From: an uncultured Enterocloster sp.
GTDB taxonomy: Bacteria; Bacillota; Clostridia; Lachnospirales; Lachnospiraceae
Assembly: GCA_944383785.1 (NCBI GenBank)
Contig: CALWQV010000024.1
Coordinates: forward strand, 1-34,228
Length of the DNA stretch: 34,228 bases
Direction: 5' to 3'
This document shows positions 1 through 6,328 of the stretch, one piece after another. The notes under the pieces are model-generated. The model worked only from the letters and a program-made list of their open reading frames with translations. It had not been told where the DNA came from and did not search any database. A program made the translations under genes and the position numbers. How positions within the stretch are numbered: the first letter of the stretch is position 1; each line of letters starts with the position of its first letter.

Positions 1-36
1 ATTTTCAATAATGGAAAGATACTCCGGTGTATTCAT
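1..36 (-). CDS. 5' end of an unknown gene running off the left edge (partial)
   Basis: The minus strand from the ATG at 36 reads MNTPEYLSIIEN and continues out of the window. Only 12 codons are visible, so no family can be named. Support comes from a plausible minus-strand promoter upstream (about 95-125) and an open frame that continues upstream of this ATG to a GTG near 87. The ribosome site is weak (AGGCG-like), and the true start could be that upstream GTG. This may equally be non-coding sequence. Confidence 0.3.
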   Translation of the reverse strand, partial: MNTPEYLSIIEN

Positions 37-93
37 TAGCAAACGCCTCGCCTCGCTTTCTCGCAGTTGATATAATTTTCTAGTACGCACATT

Positions 94-123
94 ATATCAC
101 TTCTCTGCTCCCAAGTGAACAAA
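94..123 (-). promoter_or_regulatory. Putative promoter with overlapping inverted repeat
   Basis: On the minus strand a TTCACT -35-like box lies 17 bp from a perfect TATAAT -10 box, oriented toward the left-edge gene. An inverted repeat (TCACTT ... AAGTGA) spans the same stretch, so a repressor could cover the promoter. The repeat is short and the -35 box is imperfect, so this is a candidate only. Confidence 0.4.
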
Positions 124-143
124 AATCGCGCGTTCAAATAACA

Positions 144-172
144 TTGACTTACAACCTCCGCTTTGCCATAAT
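144..172 (+). promoter_or_regulatory. Promoter of the chromate-transporter operon
   Basis: TTGACT at 144-149 and CATAAT at 167-172 are separated by exactly 17 bp, a good sigma-A promoter. The predicted transcription start is near 179, which coincides with the left foot of the long paired leader element at 178-331. The mRNA would therefore begin with that structure. Confidence 0.6.
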
Positions 173-177
173 AAATA

Positions 178-331
178 GTAACAGTTCAGGACGGCAGGAA
201 AACAGGGGCAAAAACAGGCGTTAAGCTTGCTTATAAGCATGCTTTTGCCCCTGTTTTCATATCGGATGGACATCCGATACTTCTTGTCCGGCTTTAGCCG
301 GGCAAGAAGATGTGCCGTCCTGAACCGCTAC
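178..331 (+). ncRNA. Structured 5' leader with four-way junction (candidate cis-regulatory RNA or palindromic element)
   Basis: A closing stem pairs 184-196 with 313-325 (13 perfect base pairs) and can extend with mismatches to 178/331. Inside are three hairpins: 198-213 with 243-258 (16 perfect pairs), 260-268 with 271-279 (9 pairs, minimal loop), and 280-292 with 297-309 (13 pairs including one G-U). Almost every base is paired. It lies between the promoter at 144-172 and the ribosome site at about 353-358. It could be a regulatory leader for the transporter genes or a mobile palindromic repeat. The unusually perfect pairing somewhat favours the latter. I do not recognise a known riboswitch class. 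Confidence 0.55.
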
Positions 332-369
332 ACGAAACACATGGGAATACAAAAGGAGAATCGTTCCAG

Positions 370-954
370 ATGAAAAGACATGTTTTATTTGAGCTGCTGC
401 TGACCTTTATGAAAATCGGCCTCTTCACCTTCGGAGGGGGATACGCCATGATTCCCATGATTGAGGGAATCTGTGTAGAAGAAAAAAAATGGATTACATC
501 CGATGAGATGCTGAATATCACCGTCATTGCCGAGTCCACCCCCGGCCCCATCGCCATCAACTGCGCCACCTTCGTGGGCTATCAGCAGGCCGGATTTGCG
601 GGCGCTCTGGCCGCTACCCTGGGAATTGTACTGCCTTCTTTTGCCGTTATATACGCCATCTCCCTCTGCCTTGACAATTTTCTGGAAATTATCGTCATCG
701 CCAATGCCTTCCGGGGGATTAAGGCCGCAGTGGGCCTTCTGATCATCGATGCCGCCATTAAAATGATCCGTAAAATGAAGAAAAAAAGGCTTTCCTCCGT
801 CATCATAGCCGCCTCCTGCGGCGCGATGCTGCTGATCAATTTGTTGGACTGGAAAATTTCCTCCATCAGCCTGATGCTGGCGGCAGCGGCGGCGGGCCTG
901 GCCGCTTTAGCTCTTACTTCCCGTCCGGTACAGAAAGGCGGTGAGACCTCATGA
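370..954 (+). CDS. Chromate transporter, short ChrA-type subunit 1
   Basis: Inner-membrane protein of the CHR (chromate ion transporter) family in its short, single-domain form of about 190 residues. Such proteins usually occur as tandem pairs that together equal one full-length ChrA. The signature FTFGGGYAMIPMIE lies near the N-terminus, followed by a PGPIAIN loop motif and several hydrophobic helices. I place the start at ATG 370, 11 nt after AGGAGA. An in-frame ATG at 310 falls inside the leader stem, lacks a ribosome site and adds 20 residues that do not look like family sequence. It overlaps the next gene by ATGA. Family members export chromate or related oxyanions. The true substrate in this anaerobe is unknown. 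Confidence 0.88.
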   Translation: MKRHVLFELLLTFMKIGLFTFGGGYAMIPMIEGICVEEKKWITSDEMLNITVIAESTPGPIAINCATFVGYQQAGFAGALAATLGIVLPSFAVIYAISLCLDNFLEIIVIANAFRGIKAAVGLLIIDAAIKMIRKMKKKRLSSVIIAASCGAMLLINLLDWKISSISLMLAAAAAGLAALALTSRPVQKGGETS

Positions 955-1514
955 TCTACCCCAACCTGCTCCTTGGCTTTCTGCGGGTGGGCTGCTTCTC
1001 CTTTGGCGGCGCTTACGGGGCAATCCCCCTCATCCGCGATATCGTTCTCTCCTACGGATGGCTGTCCGATGAAGAATTAACCTATATGATCGCGGTCAGT
1101 GAAAGTACGCCCGGGCCGATTATGGTCAATCTTGCCACCTACATCGGCAGCAGCCAGGCCGGTCTTTCCGGGGCTGTTCTGGCGACTCTGGCCGTTGTGC
1201 TCCCTTCCTTTCTGGTGATCCTGCTGATTACCGCAGTCCTTAAAACTCTGCTAAAAAACCGGTATCTGCAGGCGGCGCTGGGCGCGGTGAAGCCCTGTAT
1301 GGCGGGAATCATTCTTGCCACCGGCCTGTATATGACCCTCGGCAACTGTTTTTCTTTATCCGGGGCCGCAGCCGTCCACTGGCGGGATGTTTTGATCACC
1401 GTCCTGCTGGCCGCTGTTCTGATCATGGGAAAATCCTTGCTCCCCAGGCCCGTTTCCCCTGTGAAACTGATTCTGGCCGCGGCGTTTTTGGGCATGGTGG
1501 TATATGGCATATAG
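951..1514 (+). CDS. Chromate transporter, short ChrA-type subunit 2
   Basis: Second member of the short CHR pair, 187 residues. It repeats the layout of its partner: an FSFGGAYGAIPLIRD motif near the N-terminus, an ESTPGPIMVNLATYIG loop motif, then hydrophobic segments. It starts inside the stop of the upstream gene (ATGA, 951-954), so the two are translationally coupled and probably assemble as a heterodimer, as known for paired CHR3-type proteins. It ends 18 nt from the convergent YitT gene, with no clear terminator in between. Confidence 0.88.
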   Translation: MIYPNLLLGFLRVGCFSFGGAYGAIPLIRDIVLSYGWLSDEELTYMIAVSESTPGPIMVNLATYIGSSQAGLSGAVLATLAVVLPSFLVILLITAVLKTLLKNRYLQAALGAVKPCMAGIILATGLYMTLGNCFSLSGAAAVHWRDVLITVLLAAVLIMGKSLLPRPVSPVKLILAAAFLGMVVYGI

Positions 1515-1532
1515 GAGGAAACCGATTTGCGA

Positions 1533-2399
1533 TCAGTCCCCCTCCTTCAGCTGCTTAAACCCGTATCCCAGCACCTCGCTGGCCTCCGCAGCCATCAAAA
1601 ATGCCCGTGGATCTCCATCAGAGACGATCCGTCTCAGCTTTTGGAACTGAGACTTACGCACCGTACACAGAAGGACGCTGGTGTCCTTTCCGCTGTAAGC
1701 GCCGGTGGCGTCGATGATGGTCGCGCTCCGGTCCAGATCCCGGATAATGCGCTCCGCGATCTCTTTTGGCTTTCTGGTTACGATGGTTGCCATCGTGCTG
1801 GCCTCGCCGCCGTAAATCACGCTGTCCACCACCTTGGTGGTCGCAAAAAGGTTAATCAGGCCGAAAAGGGCGGCGTCAATATTTCCAAATACGAAAATAG
1901 AAATCACCAGCACCACTCCGTCCACCGCCATCAGGGCCCGGCCGATGGACATCTGGGGACGCTTTTTCTGCAGCACGTAGCCTAAGATATCGGTTCCTCC
2001 TGTGGACATGCCCCCCATAAAGATCAGCCCCATGCCTGCTCCTACCAGGATTCCGCCGTACAGGCAGCACAAAAGGCGCTCTCCCGTATACACCGGGCAG
2101 ACCGGCGCTACGATAAAATCCAGCACAAAGGAGCTGACCGTGGTAGCCACCGCCGTGGTTATGGCAAACCTGCGGCTTAAGTAAAACCAGGCCAGCGCCA
2201 GAAGGGGAATATTGATCACCATGGTCAGCATACCGATGGGAAGATCCGCGTAATGGTTCACCATCAGGGCGACGCCGATGGCGCCTCCCGGCGCGATCTG
2301 GGCCGGCTCCACAAAGGCATGAGTGCCGATTCCGTAGATCAGGGAACCGATCAGCAGAAGCAGTCCGTTTTTACCTTCTTGTTTCAACAGCGTTTTCAT
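1533..2399 (-). CDS. YitT family membrane protein (DUF2179), module A
   Basis: A YitT/DUF2179 protein of 288 residues: an N-terminal half of five or so hydrophobic helices, with FVEPAQIAPGGAIGVA and STGGTDILGYVLQKK motifs, followed by a soluble C-terminal DUF2179 domain. The family is common in Firmicutes and its function is poorly known. The start is ATG 2399, 6 nt after AGGAGG. An ATG five codons upstream overlaps that ribosome site. It is the third gene of a permease-M20-YitT module repeated at 11448-14678, and its paralogue is closely similar over the full length. A hairpin followed by T residues (2413-2452) directly precedes its ribosome site, which suggests attenuated expression relative to the upstream hydrolase. 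Confidence 0.85.
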   Translation of the reverse strand: MKTLLKQEGKNGLLLLIGSLIYGIGTHAFVEPAQIAPGGAIGVALMVNHYADLPIGMLTMVINIPLLALAWFYLSRRFAITTAVATTVSSFVLDFIVAPVCPVYTGERLLCCLYGGILVGAGMGLIFMGGMSTGGTDILGYVLQKKRPQMSIGRALMAVDGVVLVISIFVFGNIDAALFGLINLFATTKVVDSVIYGGEASTMATIVTRKPKEIAERIIRDLDRSATIIDATGAYSGKDTSVLLCTVRKSQFQKLRRIVSDGDPRAFLMAAEASEVLGYGFKQLKEGD

Positions 2400-2412
2400 T
2401 TCATTCCTCCTC

Positions 2413-2452
2413 AAAAACCGCCCGGCAGGCCCTTGAAGGATCCACCGGACGG
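2413..2452 (-). terminator. Hairpin plus T-run between M20 and YitT genes, module A
   Basis: On the minus strand, 2445-2452 pairs with 2418-2425 (8 pairs, one G-U), followed at once by five T residues (2417-2413) and then the AGGAGG of the YitT gene. This looks like an intrinsic terminator or attenuator inside the operon. The second module has a matching structure at 12331-12371. Confidence 0.65.
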
Positions 2453-2479
2453 ATTCTGTTATATTTTTATATTTTTGGA

Positions 2480-3655
2480 TTAGATATATTGGGCCATCTC
2501 AGCCTTTCTCTGGGCGAAGTCTTCCTTGATCTCCTTCATCTTACCCGGGTCCGCCAGAATATCCAGGCAGGTTCCCGCCAGGATCTCGGCGCTTAAGGTC
2601 ACAGCCTGATGAGCGGCTTCGGTCTTGCCCGCATCCAGGTATACCTGGGAATGGGCGGAAGAACCGGAAGGCACGAAGGCCAGACGGATGCAGGAGCCGG
2701 GAACATCGAACATTACATTTCCAAAGTCCGTAGAACCGGTCTTCTGTCTTGGGGGCGCAAGCTTTGGAGCTTCAAAGGCTTTCGCATTCTCCATAATCAG
2801 GTCGTTTAACTTCAGGCAGGGAATCTTTGCCCGGTAGGTGGGATCCTGGTCAATGGTATAGGTGGTTTCCGTAATCAGGGCCGCTCCCTCCAGGATCTTC
2901 TTAAAACGCTCCACTACCTGCCCTAAGTAGCTGGTATTGTAGGAGCGAAGGGTATACTCCGCGGTAGCCTTTTCGGGAACTACATTTGGCGGGCCGCCTG
3001 CATCCAGAACCGTATAGTGCATTCTGGTATCCTCCAGCACATGCTCCCGCAGAAGCTCGATGCCGTGGAAAGAAATCAGGATCGCGTCCAGGGCGCTTCT
3101 GCCCTTCTCCGGGGACATGGCCGCATGGGCGGATTTTCCGTGGAAGGTCACCCGGAAATTCTGAAGAGCCATGGTCTTTACGTCCACGCAGGTATCCGGC
3201 GCGCCGTGCATCATAAGGGCAATGTCAATGTCCTTGAAGCAGCCGTTTTCCTGCATGATGATCTTTCCGCCGATGCTCTCCTCCGCCGGGGTGCCGTAAA
3301 CCACGATCTTATAGGGCTTATCCCCCGCCAGCTCCTTGATGCACAGGGCGGCTCCGATAATAGCGGGCCCCTGCATGTGGTGGCCGCAGCCATGTCCCAT
3401 GGACAGAGCATCGTATTCCGCCAGCAGTCCAAAGGAGGGGCCGCCATTTCCCTGCTCATACACCGCGCGGAAGGAAGTCTCCATACCGCCTACGCCGCAC
3501 TCCACCTGAAAGCCATTTTCCTTCAGGCAGTCCACCAAAAGCTTTGAGGACTGATACTCTTTGCAGCTGAGCTCCGCCAGATCATAAATCTCATCGGACA
3601 TTGCCACCAGCTTAGGGCCAATCCCATCTATAAACTGTTTAATCTTCTCCTTCAT
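2480..3655 (-). CDS. M20 family metallo-amidohydrolase, module A
   Basis: Zinc-dependent amidohydrolase of peptidase family M20 (AbgA/AbgB and aminoacylase-like group), 391 residues, the usual length. Visible motifs are GHGCGHHMQG near residue 90 (metal-binding His region), TPAEE with the catalytic Glu pair, MMHGAPDT, GKSAHAAMSPEKGRSALDA in the dimerisation lid, and a C-terminal SSAHSQVYLDAGKTEAAH. Such enzymes cleave N-acyl amino acids or small amide conjugates in the cytoplasm. The substrate here is not evident. The start at 3655 follows AAGGGG at suitable spacing. It lies 28 nt after the damaged permease gene and is probably co-transcribed with it. A homologue sits at 12386-13600. Confidence 0.88.
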   Translation of the reverse strand: MKEKIKQFIDGIGPKLVAMSDEIYDLAELSCKEYQSSKLLVDCLKENGFQVECGVGGMETSFRAVYEQGNGGPSFGLLAEYDALSMGHGCGHHMQGPAIIGAALCIKELAGDKPYKIVVYGTPAEESIGGKIIMQENGCFKDIDIALMMHGAPDTCVDVKTMALQNFRVTFHGKSAHAAMSPEKGRSALDAILISFHGIELLREHVLEDTRMHYTVLDAGGPPNVVPEKATAEYTLRSYNTSYLGQVVERFKKILEGAALITETTYTIDQDPTYRAKIPCLKLNDLIMENAKAFEAPKLAPPRQKTGSTDFGNVMFDVPGSCIRLAFVPSGSSAHSQVYLDAGKTEAAHQAVTLSAEILAGTCLDILADPGKMKEIKEDFAQRKAEMAQYI

Positions 3656-3683
3656 ATTGTTTCCCCTTTACTTAAAACCCAAT

Positions 3684-4570
3684 TTAATACCCAACCGCTA
3701 CGGCCAGCACCATCATCACAGCGCCCAGCGCCGTCCAGATCAAGAACAGCGGGAACATGAATTTCACCCATCTCGCATAGGGGATCTTGGATACGGCCAA
3801 AGCTCCCAGCAGGCTGGAGGTGGTAGGCAACATCAGGTTGGAGAAACCGTCGCCCATCTGGTAGGCAAGAACCAGGGCCTGGCGGCTCAGCCCGATCAGG
3901 TCGGCTACCGGAGCCATCAGCGGGATGGTAACGGCGGCCATTCCGGAACCAGATGTAATTACGAAGCTTACGCCCGTCTGGGCCAGGAAGAATCCGATGC
4001 TCTGTACAGCAGCGGGCAGAGCGTTAACCGCGATGGATACGGCGTTGGCGATGGTATCGATCACCATAGCGTTTTCCAGGGTCAGCATGATAGCTCTGGC
4101 AAAGCCCAGGGTCAGGGCCATAGTGATTCCGATGGGCACGAAGATGGCAACCTCGTTGGACATTCCCATGGTGGTGCCAAATACCGCAAACAGCGCCAGG
4201 AAAATGGGCACCACGAATATCTCTTTTCCTCTCAGCTTACGGCCCACAGTCCTGCACAAGGCCAATATGGCGCCGCTGGCGTTTACCAGCTCAAAGGATC
4301 CTCCGATAATCAGCAAAAACGCGATTACATCCGCCGCATCCAGGATTCCATCGTACATCAGCATCGGCATATGCAGGGGATTAGCCGGGTTGGTTCCCGT
4401 TGAAACATAGCTTCCCGCCTGCACCAGCGTTTCCCCTGAAACCGGATCCTCATACCGTGTAAATTCGCCGGCAGGGATAATGTAGGTCGCCGCTGTCGCC
4501 AGGAAAATCAAAATTACAATGATCACTAGTGTATGGGGCGTGCCTTTTTTCTTTTTGCTTCCATAATCAT
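3684..4570 (-). pseudogene. YfcC-type permease, module A: frameshifted at the 5' end and lacking the middle
   Basis: The reading frame encodes a YfcC/DcuC-like membrane carrier. An AGGAGG at 4575-4580 precedes ATGs at 4570 and 4564, but that frame stops after 14-16 codons. One additional A in the A-tract at 4545-4550 (or 4552-4556) would join it to the long frame and give an N-terminus matching the paralogue (KRK..PHT.VII). Without this, the only start is a GTG at 4526 with no ribosome site, at the edge of the first helix. The protein keeps the IIPAGEF loop, the first repeat up to MALTLGF, then jumps to ARAIMLTLEN, the SGSG motif and the GDGF..LMLPT C-terminus. Roughly 150 or more residues of the usual middle (about 460-500 total) are missing, with the apparent joint near 4096-4106. 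It may be non-functional or mis-assembled. Confidence 0.65.
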
Positions 4571-4847
4571 TCTACCTCCTTAGTGTGTTTCAAGTTTCGT
4601 TTCTTCCTACCCTCCTTTTCTGCAAATTAGCTAGAACTGATTATAGGATGATTTTCATAAAGCGTTACGCCATATTTTGAATCATTTTTAGTATTTTAAC
4701 GTCTTTTTTTGCCGTTTTTCCCAAGCCCATTGCAGCATTTTTCATGGATTCTCCCTGGGTTTTTCCCGGAAAATTTTTCGTTGACAGTCTTTTAAATACA
4801 AAAAAATTTGTCCGTAATGTCTATTCGTTTTTTACACGTTTGTCAAC
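4571..4847. other. AT-rich intergenic region between the Crp/Fnr gene and module A
   Basis: No gene is seen here. On the minus strand a perfect TATAAT (4640-4645) could be the -10 box for module A. No good -35 box stands 16-18 bp upstream. Instead, a short palindrome GCGTTACGC (4662-4670) lies at about that position, as might be expected for a regulated promoter. A run of seven A residues occurs near 4800-4806. The region is clearly poorer in GC than the genes around it. Confidence 0.4.
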
Positions 4848-5528
4848 TCATTCTGCCAACTCACTTGGCAGATTCGCTTCTCCCAGCAGCACGTCATTTT
4901 TCTCATACCGGATCAGCCCGTCCTTCTGCATCTTGGAAAGCTCGTTGCACATGGCGCTTCGATCCACCCCTAGATAATCCGCCAGCTGCTGCCGGTTATA
5001 GGGAATCCGAAAGGAATAGCTGCCGGCACGTTTCGCGCACTCGGAAAAATAGGACAAAAGCCGGCCTCGGATGGACTTGGAGCTGGTGTGCAGAATCCGT
5101 CCGGACAACTGTAGATTTTTCGCGGCGCATACGGCCAGCAGATTCCGGACAAGCTTTGTATGGAAGGGGCAGGCGCTGGTGCAGGTGGTCAGCACCTTTC
5201 CTACGTTTAACAGCAGCAGATCCGTCTTTTCCATAGCGGACACGCAGACCTGAAGGGGCTCTCCCGGTATGCAGGCGTAAGCCTCCCCAAAAACGGCGCC
5301 CGGGGCGGCGCTGCCTAAAATCGCCCGGTTTCCCCAGATGTCGCTGTGCTCGACCATCACCCTTCCCGACAGCACCACGCCCAGAAATTGAGTCGGCTCC
5401 CCTTCCGGAAAAATCACCTCGCCCTTTTCATAGGTCTTTTCAAAGGCCCCCAGGCAATGGAGAAGAGAATCGATTTCCGATTCCCCAATTCCCCGGAACA
5501 GCTGGGTATTGGATAGCAAAAATTTCAT
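4848..5528 (-). CDS. Crp/Fnr family regulator, probable HcpR-type
   Basis: Cytoplasmic transcription factor of 226 residues, the usual size. The N-terminal cyclic-nucleotide-like beta-barrel runs from about residue 5 to 120 (EVIFPEGE, GRVMVEH, GSAAPGAVFGE), and the C-terminal winged helix has RQQLADYLGVDRSAMCNEL as the recognition segment near residues 180-200. There is no obvious N-terminal Fnr-type four-cysteine cluster, although several scattered cysteines exist. Start ATG 5528 follows AAGGGGCG, and an upstream in-frame start would use leader bases. It is divergent from the ferredoxin/hcp operon, and two matching palindromes lie between them, so it very likely controls that operon and itself. 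In other anaerobes such regulators respond to nitric oxide, often through haem; that is inference here. Confidence 0.87.
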   Translation of the reverse strand: MKFLLSNTQLFRGIGESEIDSLLHCLGAFEKTYEKGEVIFPEGEPTQFLGVVLSGRVMVEHSDIWGNRAILGSAAPGAVFGEAYACIPGEPLQVCVSAMEKTDLLLLNVGKVLTTCTSACPFHTKLVRNLLAVCAAKNLQLSGRILHTSSKSIRGRLLSYFSECAKRAGSYSFRIPYNRQQLADYLGVDRSAMCNELSKMQKDGLIRYEKNDVLLGEANLPSELAE

Positions 5529-5546
5529 AAAAAAACGCCCCTTTTG

Positions 5547-5561
5547 TTGTTGTAACAACAG
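5547..5561. promoter_or_regulatory. Operator site 1, Crp/Fnr-type palindrome
   Basis: TTGTTGTAACAACAG is an imperfect dyad. On the opposite strand it fits CTGTnGTnACnACA, the same pattern as site 2. Its centre (5554) is about 40 bp upstream of the predicted ferredoxin/hcp transcription start, the classical class II activation position for Crp/Fnr proteins. Confidence 0.6.
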
Positions 5562-5581
5562 ACTTTCATCAAAAATTATAG

Positions 5582-5587
5582 TATACT
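5582..5587 (+). promoter_or_regulatory. -10 box of the ferredoxin/hcp operon
   Basis: TATACT with no recognisable -35 box 17 bp upstream. The predicted start is near 5594, which puts operator site 1 at about -40. The arrangement suggests an activator-dependent promoter. Confidence 0.45.
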
Positions 5588-5600
5588 GTGGTCACAACAG
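5586..5600. promoter_or_regulatory. Operator site 2, Crp/Fnr-type palindrome
   Basis: CTGTGGTCACAACAG is a 15-bp imperfect dyad matching site 1 in pattern, 39 bp away centre to centre. It overlaps the hcp start region and sits between the -35 and -10 boxes of the regulator gene. Confidence 0.58.
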
Positions 5601-5639
5601 TCAAGGTACACCCGTCACGGGATGAAAGGAGAAATCGGA

Positions 5640-6299
5640 ATGATTCGAAGAATTATAGAAATTGATCAGGAAAAATGCAACGGCTGCGGAGCCTGCGCCA
5701 CAGCCTGCCACGAAGGCGCCATCGGTATGGTAGATGGAAAAGCCACGCTTCTGCGGGACGATTACTGCGATGGGCTGGGAGACTGCCTTCCTGCCTGCCC
5801 CACCGGAGCCATCACCTTTGTGGAGCGGGAGGCGGCGGCCTACGATGAGCAGGCCGTTCTGGCAAATAAGGGACAGCAAAAAAATGTCCCCCTTGTCTCT
5901 GCCCCTGCCTCATCCGCAGCCTCAGCCGCCGCCTCCCAGCTGGCCCAGTGGCCCTGCCAGATCAAGCTGGTTCCCGTAAACGCGCCCTATTTTAAGGATG
6001 CGAAGCTTTTAATCGCCGCCGACTGCACCGCCTTCGCCTATGGCGCATTTCACCAGGAGTTTATGAAGGGGAAAATTACGCTCATCGGATGTCCCAAGCT
6101 GGATTCGGTCGACTACAGCGAAAAGCTGACCGAGATCATCCGGAACAACGAGATCAAAAGCGTTACCATCCTGCGCATGGAGGTTCCGTGCTGCGGCGGC
6201 CTGGAAAACGCGGCGAAAAAAGCCATCCAGGCCAGCGGGAAATTCCTTCCCTGGCAGGTGGTCACGATTTCCATTGACGGCAAAATTTTAGACCGCTAA
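5640..6299 (+). CDS. Ferredoxin-domain protein, probable electron partner of Hcp
   Basis: A 219-residue cytoplasmic iron-sulfur protein. The N-terminal two-cluster ferredoxin domain has Cys13, 16, 19 and 23 for a complete 4Fe-4S site. The second motif has Cys43, 49 and 53 but Leu46 where a cysteine is usual, so that site may hold a 3Fe-4S or a differently ligated cluster. An alanine/serine-rich linker (about residues 83-105) joins a C-terminal domain containing DCTAFAYGAF, GCPKLDS and EVPCCGG. I choose ATG 5640, 8 nt after AAAGGAG, over an in-frame ATG at 5622 that overlaps that ribosome site. The hcp gene starts 29 nt downstream, so the two form an operon. Its role is inferred to be supplying electrons to Hcp. 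Confidence 0.85.
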   Translation: MIRRIIEIDQEKCNGCGACATACHEGAIGMVDGKATLLRDDYCDGLGDCLPACPTGAITFVEREAAAYDEQAVLANKGQQKNVPLVSAPASSAASAAASQLAQWPCQIKLVPVNAPYFKDAKLLIAADCTAFAYGAFHQEFMKGKITLIGCPKLDSVDYSEKLTEIIRNNEIKSVTILRMEVPCCGGLENAAKKAIQASGKFLPWQVVTISIDGKILDR

Positions 6300-6328
6300 A
6301 ACCGTATTATATGAAAGGAAAAACAACG

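Larger units (their letters stand above)
5575..5604 (-). promoter_or_regulatory. Promoter of the Crp/Fnr gene
   Basis: Minus-strand TTGACT (5604-5599) and TATAAT (5580-5575) are 18 bp apart. Operator site 2 lies almost wholly in the spacer, which suggests autorepression. Confidence 0.55.

Noticed and set aside
310..369. An upstream in-frame ATG extending the first ChrA protein by 20 residues
   Set aside because: It lies within the leader's paired region, has no ribosome site, and the extra residues do not look like transporter sequence.
4790..4847. Plus-strand TTGACA near 4791 and T-rich minus-strand sequence considered as a promoter or terminator
   Set aside because: There is no suitable -10 box at the right distance and no stable stem before the T-run.
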